In this document: piece after piece, positions 6,521-12,588 of the stretch
How positions within the stretch are numbered: position 1 is the stretch's first letter
How the letters are laid out: each line of letters opens with the position of its first letter
Source: Pseudomonadota bacterium
GTDB lineage: Bacteria; Pseudomonadota; Alphaproteobacteria; Acetobacterales; Acetobacteraceae
NCBI GenBank assembly: GCA_021798375.1
Contig: JAJZHU010000038.1
Coordinates: 1 to 12,588 of the forward strand
DNA: 12,588 nucleotides
Direction: 5' to 3'
Translations under genes and position numbers: made by a program
The notes under the pieces: model-generated
Seen by the model: only the letters and a program-made list of their open reading frames with translations
What the model was told of the DNA's origin: nothing
Databases searched by the model: none

Positions 6521-6534
6521 TTGACGAATGTCAA
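6521..6534. promoter_or_regulatory. FixK/FNR-type box upstream of the hydrolase gene
   Basis: TTGACGAATGTCAA has perfect 5-bp inverted half-sites (TTGAC/GTCAA) and fits TTG(A/C)-N6-(T/G)CAA. Its centre is 59.5 bp before the ATG at 6468. No clear -10 is seen at the canonical distance. Confidence 0.6.
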
Positions 6535-6542
6535 ATACCGTT

Positions 6543-6565
6543 AAAAAAATTATCCAATCACGGAT
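6543..6565 (-). terminator. Weak candidate terminator downstream of the ggt unit
   Basis: On the minus strand a 4-bp stem ATCC/GGAT (6565-6552) is followed by AA and a run of seven T (6549-6543). The stem is short, so this is doubtful, but the place fits: it separates ggt and the 15-codon ORF from the FixK-type box of the hydrolase. Confidence 0.3.
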
Positions 6566-6579
6566 GTCTTCGATTTTGA

Positions 6580-6601
6580 GCCAAGGATTTGGGCCAAGGA
6601 T
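6580..6601 (+). repeat. Short direct repeat GCCAAGGAT
   Basis: Nine bases repeated at 6580-6588 and 6593-6601 with a 4-nt spacer, in the gap after ggt. Probably a slippage duplication; no function is inferred. Confidence 0.5.
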
Positions 6602-6648
6602 CAGTCGCGGCCGGCAACCCAAACATCGCCGAGGGTTTTATATGGCAT
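6601..6648 (-). CDS. Candidate 15-residue peptide ORF with a perfect Shine-Dalgarno
   Basis: On the minus strand AGGAGG, the strongest ribosome binding site in the window, lies 6 nt before an ATG at 6648. The frame encodes MPYKTLGDVWVAGRD and ends in TGA at 6603-6601. It begins 33 nt after the ggt stop on the same strand, so it would share the ggt transcript. No known peptide precursor is recognised. It could be a real small protein, a translated leader, or the intact 5' end of a longer gene truncated by a frameshift; downstream frames show no recognisable continuation. Confidence 0.35.
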   Translation of the reverse strand: MPYKTLGDVWVAGRD

Positions 6649-6680
6649 TTATATCCTCCTGCGTCTGATGGCGTATTGCT

Positions 6681-8372
6681 TTAATAACCCAAGGCACTGC
6701 CCATCGGGCTGCGCGGGTCGTTCGCGCCAACCCATTGATCGCCGACTGCCTCGATTGCTTCGGCGGCGCCAAAGGGTGGGATTTGGCGCAGTGTATAGCC
6801 CATCTTTTGCAAATCGAGTTCAGTCGCAGTCGGCAAGGCATCGGGCTCGGTGTAAAGAAAATCAGGCAGATATTGTTCGTGAATGCGGGAAGCGGCCACG
6901 GCCTGATCGATGCGCATGCCGTAATCGACCACGTTGATGATTGTCTGCAACACCACGGAAATGATGCGCGATCCGTTCGGGCTGCCCAACACCAGCATTA
7001 ATTTGCCATCGCGGGATACGATGGTCGGGGCCATCGACGACAACGGCCGCTTGCCCGGCGCGATCGCATTGCGCGCCCCTTGACGCAGGCCGAACATGTT
7101 GGGCTGTCCCACCGCGGTGGTGAAATCATCCATTTCGTCGTTCATCAAGACGCCCGTGCCGGGCGCCATTACCTGGGCGCCAAAGCGGCCATTGATGGTA
7201 TAGGTCACCGACACGGCATTGCCCGCGGCATCAACCACCGAATAATGCGTGGTTTCGTATTTTTCGTGCGGCGGTGTGCCAGGCGGCAGGCTCGACGAAG
7301 CCGTCGCGCGGTCTGGCACGATCGTCGCGCGGATCGCGCGGGCATAGCCGGGGTCGGTCAGATGCGCCACCGGATTGGCAATGAAATCAGGGTCGCCCAG
7401 CGCGTTGTTGCGATCGAGAAAGGCGTGGCGCTCGGCTTCGGCGATGCGCTGAATGGCGGCGGCGCTGTGATAGCCGAGGGATTTCAGATCGTAGCCTTGT
7501 AATATATTCAGCGCCTCGCACAACACCACTCCGCCCGAACTGGGGGGAGCCGCCGAGGCAATGTCATAGCCGCGATAACGGCAATGCACCGGCGTGCGCC
7601 ACACCGCGCGATAGCGGGCGAAATCTTGCCGCGTCAGCAACCCGTTGCCCTCTTTGGCCGCGGCCTCGATCCGGCGCGGCAAACTGCCCCGATAGAACGC
7701 CGTGGGGCCATGTTCGGCGATATTTTCCAATGTGCGGGCAAGATCGGGCTGGATCAGCCGATCCCCGGCAAGCAGCGGCGAGCCATCGGGGCGACGAAAC
7801 AAACGCGCGGCGGCGGGATCATCCGCAAGACGGGATGCGGCCTTGATCATGCGGGCATCCTCCTCGCCCAGCACAAAGCCGTCGCGCGCCAATGTGATCG
7901 CCGGCGCCATCACCTCGGCGCGCGACAAACGGCCAAAGCGTTGGCGCGCGGTCTCCATTCCCATCACCGTGCCCGGCACGCCCGCCGCCCGCCAGCCATA
8001 GATACTCGCGCCCGGGATCGGCTTGCCGGCAGCATCGAGATACATCGCGGCACCGGCCGCAAGCGGCGCGGTTTCACGAAAATCGAGGAAAAAATCCGGC
8101 TTCCCGGCAAGGTGGATCAACATGAAACCGCCACCGCCGATATTGCCGCAGCACGGATAGACCACGGCCTCGGCGTAGCCGATCGCCACGGCGGCATCGA
8201 CGGCATTGCCGCCGCGTTGTAAAATGGCGCGGCCAATTTCCGTGGCAAGATTTTGTTCGGTCACCACCATGCCGTGCGGCGCCACGGCGACAGGCGCCGC
8301 ATGACCGGGGAGGCCGGATAGCCCAGCCGCGAGGCAGACAAGGAACAGCCGATATTTTGTGGAAAATTTCAT
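6681..8372 (-). CDS. ggt: Periplasmic gamma-glutamyltransferase precursor
   Basis: Ntn-hydrolase that cleaves the gamma-glutamyl bond of glutathione and its conjugates, releasing or transferring glutamate. The 563 residues match the family. A signal peptide (about 1-25, ending GHA-AP) predicts periplasmic location. The proenzyme should self-cleave before T374 in TTHYSVVD, giving a large and a small subunit. Other landmarks are R99 (DFRETAP, binds the substrate carboxylate), GNIGGGGFM (77-84), the lid-loop region MNDEMDDF, KRPLSSM (441-447) and the oxyanion segment GSPNGSR (463-469). The last differs from the usual GSPGGSR by Asn for the first Gly. A Cys-Cys pair at 74-75 precedes GNIGGGG. The start is supported by the signal peptide, but no good ribosome binding site is seen. 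Divergent from a phytochelatin-synthase-like gene that also acts on glutathione. Confidence 0.95.
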   Translation of the reverse strand: MKFSTKYRLFLVCLAAGLSGLPGHAAPVAVAPHGMVVTEQNLATEIGRAILQRGGNAVDAAVAIGYAEAVVYPCCGNIGGGGFMLIHLAGKPDFFLDFRETAPLAAGAAMYLDAAGKPIPGASIYGWRAAGVPGTVMGMETARQRFGRLSRAEVMAPAITLARDGFVLGEEDARMIKAASRLADDPAAARLFRRPDGSPLLAGDRLIQPDLARTLENIAEHGPTAFYRGSLPRRIEAAAKEGNGLLTRQDFARYRAVWRTPVHCRYRGYDIASAAPPSSGGVVLCEALNILQGYDLKSLGYHSAAAIQRIAEAERHAFLDRNNALGDPDFIANPVAHLTDPGYARAIRATIVPDRATASSSLPPGTPPHEKYETTHYSVVDAAGNAVSVTYTINGRFGAQVMAPGTGVLMNDEMDDFTTAVGQPNMFGLRQGARNAIAPGKRPLSSMAPTIVSRDGKLMLVLGSPNGSRIISVVLQTIINVVDYGMRIDQAVAASRIHEQYLPDFLYTEPDALPTATELDLQKMGYTLRQIPPFGAAEAIEAVGDQWVGANDPRSPMGSALGY

Positions 8373-8443
8373 GGCGTGAAAAATGTCATAGAAATAAGTT
8401 GCTCAACAGCGGAAACTTGCGGCGCAAGCAAGAAGGGCGGGGA
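8373..8443. promoter_or_regulatory. Divergent promoter region between ggt and the phytochelatin-synthase-like gene
   Basis: Seventy-one nucleotides separate the two start codons, so both promoters must overlap here or lie inside the genes. An inverted repeat CTTGC-GGC-GCAAG (8416-8428) stands just before the plus-strand purine-rich ribosome binding site (GGGCGGGGA) and could be an operator or an mRNA hairpin. No FixK-type spacing is present. Confidence 0.4.
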
Positions 8444-9148
8444 ATGAAAAATTTATGGATGCTGGTCGTCTATCTGCTGTTTGCCCCGGTATGGGCGGCC
8501 AATTTGCCGCTGCCCGCGGGGCTGGTCGATCTGCGATCGCCGCAAGGGCAGCAATTTTTTCTGGAATCTTCCGCCCGTGCGGCATTTTGGCCCTTAAGCG
8601 CCCAGTTCGTCACCCAAGAAACCCAGTCTTATTGCGGGGTGGCGTCCCTGGTGATGGTGTTGAACAATCTGCCCGTCGCAACGCCGGTTGCACCGCCATA
8701 CGCGCCGTTTAAACTATTTACGCAAGAAAATCTTCTAAACCACGGAACTGACGGTATTTTATCGCGCGATTGGCTGCCCCATCACGGCATGACACTCGAT
8801 CAATTGGGCGCGTTGGCGCAACATTTCGGGGCGAAAGTGACGGTGGTGCATGCCACCAACGACGGGCTCGCCGCATTCCGCGGCGCGGCCAGACAGGCTC
8901 TGGCCACGCCGGGGCAATATGTGGTGGTCAATTTCGAGCGCCTGGCATTGCAGGAAGTTGGCTATGGACATATCTCGCCGCTCGCGGCCTATGATGCCAA
9001 GACCGACAGGTTTCTGGTGCTTGATGTGGCGCGTTACAAATACCCGCCGTTTTGGGTGCGCGCGGTTGATTTATATGCGGCTTTGAACACGCGGGATCCC
9101 TCCAACGCCAACGCGACACGGGGCTATGTGATTATGGGCGCGCCATAG
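8444..9148 (+). CDS. Secreted phytochelatin-synthase-like cysteine peptidase
   Basis: Bacterial phytochelatin-synthase-family protein (papain-like fold). It is expected to remove glycine from glutathione, leaving gamma-Glu-Cys, with little or no phytochelatin polymerisation. The 234 residues begin with a signal peptide (about 1-18, LLFAPVWA-AN), so it acts in the periplasm. The triad is visible: C64 (QSYCGVASLVMVLN), H176 (GYGHISPLAAY) and D194 (LVLDVARYKYPPFWV). Spacing of 112 and 18 residues is close to Nostoc alr0975 (C70, H183, D201; spacing 113 and 18). The C-terminal metal-binding domain of plant enzymes is absent, as in bacterial forms. The frame opens upstream at 8357, but ATG 8444 directly precedes the signal peptide and follows GGGCGGGGA. 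It is divergent from ggt; the two could complete glutathione breakdown outside the cytoplasm. Confidence 0.9.
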   Translation: MKNLWMLVVYLLFAPVWAANLPLPAGLVDLRSPQGQQFFLESSARAAFWPLSAQFVTQETQSYCGVASLVMVLNNLPVATPVAPPYAPFKLFTQENLLNHGTDGILSRDWLPHHGMTLDQLGALAQHFGAKVTVVHATNDGLAAFRGAARQALATPGQYVVVNFERLALQEVGYGHISPLAAYDAKTDRFLVLDVARYKYPPFWVRAVDLYAALNTRDPSNANATRGYVIMGAP

Positions 9149-9215
9149 CCTCCGTTCCTGGACATACGCGGTATCGCCAGACTAAAACCTCCCCACGATG
9201 AAATCAGAGTCAAAC

Positions 9216-10001
9216 ATGCGTGTGACGGTGCTGGGATGCGGCGGATCGGCGGGAGTGCCACACATCGGCGGGGCCGACGGGGCCGGCGATTGGGGGGCCT
9301 GCGACGCCAAAGAGCCGCGCAACGGACGCAGCCGCAGTTCCATCGTGCTGGAATGGGATGGGTTTCGTTTGCTCATCGACACTTCGCCCGACATGCGCAG
9401 CCAGTTTCTGGCCAATCGCATCGGCCGCATCGATGCCGTGCTTTATACCCACACCCACGCCGATCACATTGCGGGCGTCGATGATGTGCGATTGCTCAAT
9501 CGTCTTCTAAACGCTCCATTGCCCACCTATGTGACCGAACCCACGCTGGATTATCTGCGCCAGCATTATGAATATGTGTTTCGCCCCTATAACGGCGGTT
9601 TTTTCGTCCGCCCGGTGCTGGCGCCGCGGATTATCGCCCCCGGTCAGACCATTGTGATCGGCGGACGGGAATTTCAGATCTTTGAACAAGATCATCACTT
9701 CACCAAATCCATTGGTTTTCGCTGCGGCAGCTTTGCCTATTCCACCGATGTGGTGCGGCTGGAGGATGGCGTGTTCGATCTGCTGTCTGGCGTCGATACC
9801 TGGCTGTTGGCCGCGTTTCAGCGTCCGCCGCATCCCACCCATCTGAACGTCGAAGGTGCGGTGGCGTGGTCGCGCCGGGTGGGGGCACGCCGCACGGTGC
9901 TGACCCACATGGGCAACGATCTCGATTGGGCGTGGCTGCAAAAACGTCTGCCGGAGGGGGTGGAACCCGCGCACGACGGGATGGTGATCGAATGTCGCTG
10001 A
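9216..10001 (+). CDS. MBL-fold metallo-hydrolase, PhnP-like
   Basis: Metallo-beta-lactamase-fold hydrolase of 261 residues with a cytoplasmic appearance (no signal peptide). It has the N-terminal GCGGSAGVPHIGG loop, the metal-binding HTHADH motif (H79, H81, D83, H84), then D159-H160-H161, D178 (YSTDVV) and H231 (LTHMGNDLDW). This is the PhnP-like phosphodiesterase-type set, but the substrate cannot be read from sequence. In many alphaproteobacteria relatives lie beside tatD; here tatD is not in the window. ATG 9216 is preferred to ATG 9198 because AGAG lies 6 nt before it and homologues start near MRVTVLGCGG. The 3' end overlaps arfB by 10 nt, so the two are co-translated. Confidence 0.88.
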   Translation: MRVTVLGCGGSAGVPHIGGADGAGDWGACDAKEPRNGRSRSSIVLEWDGFRLLIDTSPDMRSQFLANRIGRIDAVLYTHTHADHIAGVDDVRLLNRLLNAPLPTYVTEPTLDYLRQHYEYVFRPYNGGFFVRPVLAPRIIAPGQTIVIGGREFQIFEQDHHFTKSIGFRCGSFAYSTDVVRLEDGVFDLLSGVDTWLLAAFQRPPHPTHLNVEGAVAWSRRVGARRTVLTHMGNDLDWAWLQKRLPEGVEPAHDGMVIECR

Positions 10002-10420
10002 TCCAGGTGACGCCGCGCATCGCACTTGATGAAACCGAGTTGGAGGAATCCTTTCTGCGCGCGTCGGGTGCGGGCGGGCAGAACATCCAGAAGGTCGAAA
10101 CAGCGGTGCAATTGCGCTTCAACGTGCGCGCCTCGCCCAATTTGAACGAATATGTGCGGGCGCGGCTGGAAAAACTGGCTGGCAGGCGGCTCACGCTCGA
10201 TGGGGTGATCGTGATCACGGCGCAACGCCATCGCACCCGCGAACGCAACCGCGACGACGCGCAGGAGCGCCTGTTCGATCTGATCCGCCAGGCCGCCGAA
10301 CCGCCGCCGCCCCTCCGCCGCCCGACACGGCCAAGTCTGGGGTCGAAAAAACGCCGTCTGGAGAGCAAGACGCGCACGGGGAGCGTGAAGAAATTGCGCG
10401 GCAAACCGGCCGAGGATTAG
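9992..10420 (+). CDS. arfB: Alternative ribosome-rescue factor ArfB (peptidyl-tRNA hydrolase)
   Basis: Rescues ribosomes stalled at the 3' end of broken mRNAs by hydrolysing the peptidyl-tRNA. The 142 residues match the family. The catalytic GGQ (28-30) stands in RASGAGGQNIQKVETAVQLRF, where most relatives have GPGGQ. A class-I release-factor-like core runs to about residue 105, followed by a proline-rich hinge (104-112). The basic C-terminal tail (SKKRRLESK, VKKLRGK) is the part that enters the empty mRNA channel. There is no codon-recognition domain, which separates it from RF1 and RF2. The start ATG lies inside the last codons of the MBL-hydrolase gene (10-nt overlap), so coupling replaces a separate ribosome binding site. 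Confidence 0.93.
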   Translation: MSLIQVTPRIALDETELEESFLRASGAGGQNIQKVETAVQLRFNVRASPNLNEYVRARLEKLAGRRLTLDGVIVITAQRHRTRERNRDDAQERLFDLIRQAAEPPPPLRRPTRPSLGSKKRRLESKTRTGSVKKLRGKPAED

Positions 10421-10421
10421 G

Positions 10422-10465
10422 GTGTGATCGCTTGAGGTTGCATAACACGAAAGCGTGAATCACAC
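10422..10465. repeat. Imperfect palindrome 1 after arfB
   Basis: GTGTGAT (10422-10428) pairs with ATCACAC (10459-10465), and an inner CGCTT pairs with AAGCG across a 3-nt bulge. It starts 2 nt after the arfB stop and could end the arfB transcript, though no T run follows. It shares the core AAGCGTGA-TCAC with the next palindrome. Confidence 0.6.
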
Positions 10466-10471
10466 TCTCCT

Positions 10472-10521
10472 AGAGCGTGATCACCGCAAAAGTCTGATTC
10501 CACTTCGCGCGATCACGCTCT
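10472..10521. repeat. REP-like palindromic element
   Basis: A perfect 11-bp outer stem, AGAGCGTGATC (10472-10482) with GATCACGCTCT (10511-10521), encloses a second imperfect stem (GCAAAAGT with ACTTCGC) and a short loop. Fifty-base palindromes starting and ending with AGAGC/GCTCT and an inner CAAAAG arm are a frequent intergenic repeat style in Hyphomicrobiales genomes (recalled, not searched). Confidence 0.65.
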
Positions 10522-10525
10522 CGCG

Positions 10526-10550
10526 GTTTGGCGTGGCGTTTACGCCAAAC
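10526..10550. terminator. Hairpin 3 before the ycgN-like gene
   Basis: A perfect 9-bp stem, GTTTGGCGT (10526-10534) with ACGCCAAAC (10542-10550), around a 7-nt loop. No U tract follows, so it is either a Rho-dependent or processing hairpin, or part of the repeat cluster. Confidence 0.45.
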
Positions 10551-10595
10551 TCGGATTAACAAACCTGTGAATGATTGCTGGATGACCGCGTTCCC

Positions 10596-11066
10596 ATGAA
10601 AAAGCCCCGCCCGTTTTGGAAAACCAAGACCCTGGCCGAAATGACCCCGGCGGAATGGGAGAGTCTGTGCGACGGTTGCGGCCGCTGTTGCCTGCACAAG
10701 CTGCGCGACGAAGACACCGACGAGATCAGCTATACCAATGTGGCGTGCAGGCTGCTCGACGGCACCGACTGCCGCTGCACCAGCTATCAGACCCGCCAGG
10801 AGATCATTCCCGATTGCATCAATCTGACCCCCGCCGCCTTGGCCGGGATCGATTGGCTGCCCGCGAGCTGCGCCTATCGCCGTGTGGCCGAGGGCAAGAA
10901 TCTGGCCTGGTGGCATCCGCTGATTTCGGGCGACCCCGAAACCGTGCATCAGGCCGGCATGTCGGTGCGGGGCATTTCCGTGGATGAACGCAAGGCGGGG
11001 CCGCTCGAACATCATTTGATCAATCTGCCGCTCCGCGCCCGGCGCGCCGCGGATTCGGATGAATGA
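10596..11066 (+). CDS. YcgN/YkgJ-type CxxCxxCC cysteine-cluster protein (UPF0260)
   Basis: Conserved protein of 156 residues; Escherichia coli YcgN (about 153 residues) is the closest named relative I recognise. The start (RPFWKTKTLAEMTPAEWESL) leads into the cysteine cluster C25-xx-C28-xx-C31-C32 (CDGCGRCC). Further cysteines at 51, 59, 61, 74 and 92 follow, a pattern thought to bind zinc or an iron-sulfur cluster. The molecular function of the family is not established. A TTG at 10575 opens the frame, but ATG 10596 gives the usual family N-terminus. The gene ends just before mutS (8-nt gap to the chosen mutS start), so the two are probably transcribed together. Confidence 0.9.
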   Translation: MKKPRPFWKTKTLAEMTPAEWESLCDGCGRCCLHKLRDEDTDEISYTNVACRLLDGTDCRCTSYQTRQEIIPDCINLTPAALAGIDWLPASCAYRRVAEGKNLAWWHPLISGDPETVHQAGMSVRGISVDERKAGPLEHHLINLPLRARRAADSDE

Positions 11067-11073
11067 AAGTTCC

Positions 11074-12588
11074 ATGAAACCGCCCACCGCAACCCCGGCG
11101 ATGGCGCAATGGTTCGCCATCAAGGCGACCCAGCCCGACGCGTTGCTGTTTTTCCGCATGGGCGATTTTTATGAATTATTTTTCGCCGATGCCGAAGCCG
11201 CCAGTGCCGCGCTCGATATTGCCCTTACCTCGCGCGGCGAACACGACGGCAAACCCATTCGGATGTGCGGCGTGCCGGTTCATGCGTCGGAAAATTACCT
11301 GCTGCGCCTGATTCGTCGCGGATTTCGCGTCGCGGTGGTGGAACAGATGGAGGCCCCCAACGGACGCACCCCGATCCGCCGCGAATTGGTGCGGCTGGTC
11401 ACGCCCGGCACGCTGACCGAAGACGCATTGCTGGAACAATCGCGGCCCAATTTATTGCTGGTGCTGGTGCCGCTCGGGGGCGAAATTGGCGCCGCCTGGG
11501 CGGATATTTCCACCGGGCAGTTTGAAACCGATCTGATCGCCGCGGCGGATTTGACCAATCTTCTGGGTCGGCTCGACCCCGCCGAGATTATCGCGCCGCG
11601 CGATTTGTTGCCGGCCCATTTCACCCATAGGCGCGCGCCGGATCAGCCGGATGTGATGGTGGCCCAGGCGCGGGGGCGTTTGGCGGCGCATTTCGGCGTG
11701 CATGATGTCGCGGCGTTTGGTTCTTTCGCCGACGCAGAATGTGCGGCGGCGATGGGATTGCTGGATTATGTGAGGGCCACGCAAGTGGGCGTGATGCCCA
11801 GATTGTCGCATCCGGTGGCGCGGGCCTCGGATGGCATCATGCAGATGGATGCGGCGACGCGGGCAAGCCTGGAGTTGCTGCAAGCCCGTGACGGTGGACA
11901 AAAAACCACCCTGTTCGCGGCGGTAGATCGCACCATCGGCCCGGCGGGCGGAAGGTTGCTGGCGCGGCAAATCACGGCGCCGCTGACCGGTGTCACGCAG
12001 ATCGCGGCGCGACAGCGGCGATGGCTGGAATTGCTGGAAGCACCCCATCTGTTGCGGGGATTGCGCGAAGCCTTGCGCGGCGTGCCGGACATGGCGCGCG
12101 CGTTGGCGCGGATCTCGCTCGATCGCGCCGGGCCGCGCGATCTGGTGGCGATGCGGGCAGGGCTTGCCGCCGGGGTGCGAATGCAGGCCTTGCTCTCGCC
12201 GGTCGCGGCATTTGCCGATGTGCTGCCTGGCCTTGCGGCCACGCCGGAATTGCTCGATCTGTTGACCCGCGCCATCAGCGAAACGCCGCCGTTGCGGCTC
12301 GACGATGGCGGCGTGATCGCGCGCGGCTTTGATGGCGAACTCGACGCCCATGTGCATCTGCGCGACGAAAGCAGACAGGCGATCGCCGCCCATCAGCTCG
12401 ATCTGGCGCAGAGATACGGTGTGGCGTCGCTTAAGATCAAACATCACCAACAGCTTGGCTATGTCGTGGAAGTGCCCGCGGTGGCGGTGGAAAAATTGCG
12501 CGGCTTTTCCGAGCTGATCTTGCGCCAGGGCATGGCCAACGGGGCGCGCTTTACCGAACCCAGCCTTTCCGCGCTGGATCGCCGCATC
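11074..12588 (+). CDS. mutS: DNA mismatch repair protein MutS (3' end beyond window)
   Basis: Recognises base mismatches and small loops and recruits MutL. The first 505 codons are in the window and read without a break; the ATPase domain lies beyond it. The mismatch-binding domain I (about 10-125) holds F33-Y34-E35 in FFRMGDFYELFF, the Phe-x-Glu that stacks on and contacts the mismatch. It continues with SRGEHDGKPIRMCGVPVHA and VVEQME. The connector domain II (about 130-255) has ADISTGQF. The core/lever domains follow with MDAATRASLELL (in E. coli MDAATRRNLE), TIGPAGGRLLARQI and the clamp segment SLKIKHHQQLGYVVEV. ATG 11074 is preceded by GAAAG; an in-frame ATG at 11059 overlapping the ycgN-like stop and one at 11101 (MAQWFAIK) are alternatives. 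Confidence 0.95.
   Translation, partial: MKPPTATPAMAQWFAIKATQPDALLFFRMGDFYELFFADAEAASAALDIALTSRGEHDGKPIRMCGVPVHASENYLLRLIRRGFRVAVVEQMEAPNGRTPIRRELVRLVTPGTLTEDALLEQSRPNLLLVLVPLGGEIGAAWADISTGQFETDLIAAADLTNLLGRLDPAEIIAPRDLLPAHFTHRRAPDQPDVMVAQARGRLAAHFGVHDVAAFGSFADAECAAAMGLLDYVRATQVGVMPRLSHPVARASDGIMQMDAATRASLELLQARDGGQKTTLFAAVDRTIGPAGGRLLARQITAPLTGVTQIAARQRRWLELLEAPHLLRGLREALRGVPDMARALARISLDRAGPRDLVAMRAGLAAGVRMQALLSPVAAFADVLPGLAATPELLDLLTRAISETPPLRLDDGGVIARGFDGELDAHVHLRDESRQAIAAHQLDLAQRYGVASLKIKHHQQLGYVVEVPAVAVEKLRGFSELILRQGMANGARFTEPSLSALDRRI

Noticed and set aside
8416..8428. CTTGC-GGC-GCAAG as an FNR-type box for ggt or the PCS-like gene.
   Set aside because: TTG and CAA are separated by 5 nt rather than 8; kept only as an unexplained inverted repeat.
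1..12588. tRNA, rRNA, CRISPR array, insertion sequence or prophage genes.
   Set aside because: No cloverleaf, regularly spaced repeats, transposase, integrase or phage-like products could be seen by reading both strands.

Overview
The window looks like the chromosome of an alphaproteobacterium. The evidence is a FixL-FixJ-FixK oxygen-response cascade, alphaproteobacterial-looking ArfB and MutS, and GC-rich codon use. The genus cannot be named from the sequence. Palindromic intergenic elements of a style common in Hyphomicrobiales (Rhizobiales) give a weak hint in that direction.

Left half (about 1-6470) is a low-oxygen signalling island. On the minus strand, in transcription order, lie a 99-residue protein of unknown function, fixL (three PAS modules, the third with the heme ligand, then a histidine kinase), fixJ (overlapping fixL by 11 nt), a stand-alone receiver-domain protein and fixK. 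On the plus strand follow a 74-residue tryptophan-rich small ORF and an Hsp20 chaperone. Convergent to hsp20, on the minus strand, is a dienelactone-hydrolase-like protein whose expected catalytic residues are mostly replaced.

Five 14-bp palindromes fitting the FixK/FNR-type consensus TTG(A/C)-N6-(T/G)CAA lie in the gaps of this island: before fixK, before the lone receiver, before the 99-residue gene, before the 74-residue ORF/hsp20, and before the hydrolase. A FixJ-like box abuts the one before fixK. I read this as a compact circuit: heme-FixL senses low O2, FixJ switches on fixK, and FixK then acts on itself, the receiver (possible feedback), hsp20, the degenerate hydrolase and two unknown small proteins.

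Middle (6600-9150) holds an unusual 15-codon ORF with a perfect Shine-Dalgarno, a periplasmic gamma-glutamyltransferase, and, divergent from it, a secreted phytochelatin-synthase-like cysteine peptidase. Both of the latter act on glutathione-type gamma-glutamyl peptides, so together they could take glutathione apart in the periplasm.

Right part (9200-12588) is housekeeping on the plus strand: an MBL-fold hydrolase overlapping arfB (ribosome rescue), a 130-bp run of three palindromes, a YcgN-type cysteine-cluster protein, and mutS, which runs off the end of the window. I found no rRNA, tRNA, CRISPR array, transposase or integrase.
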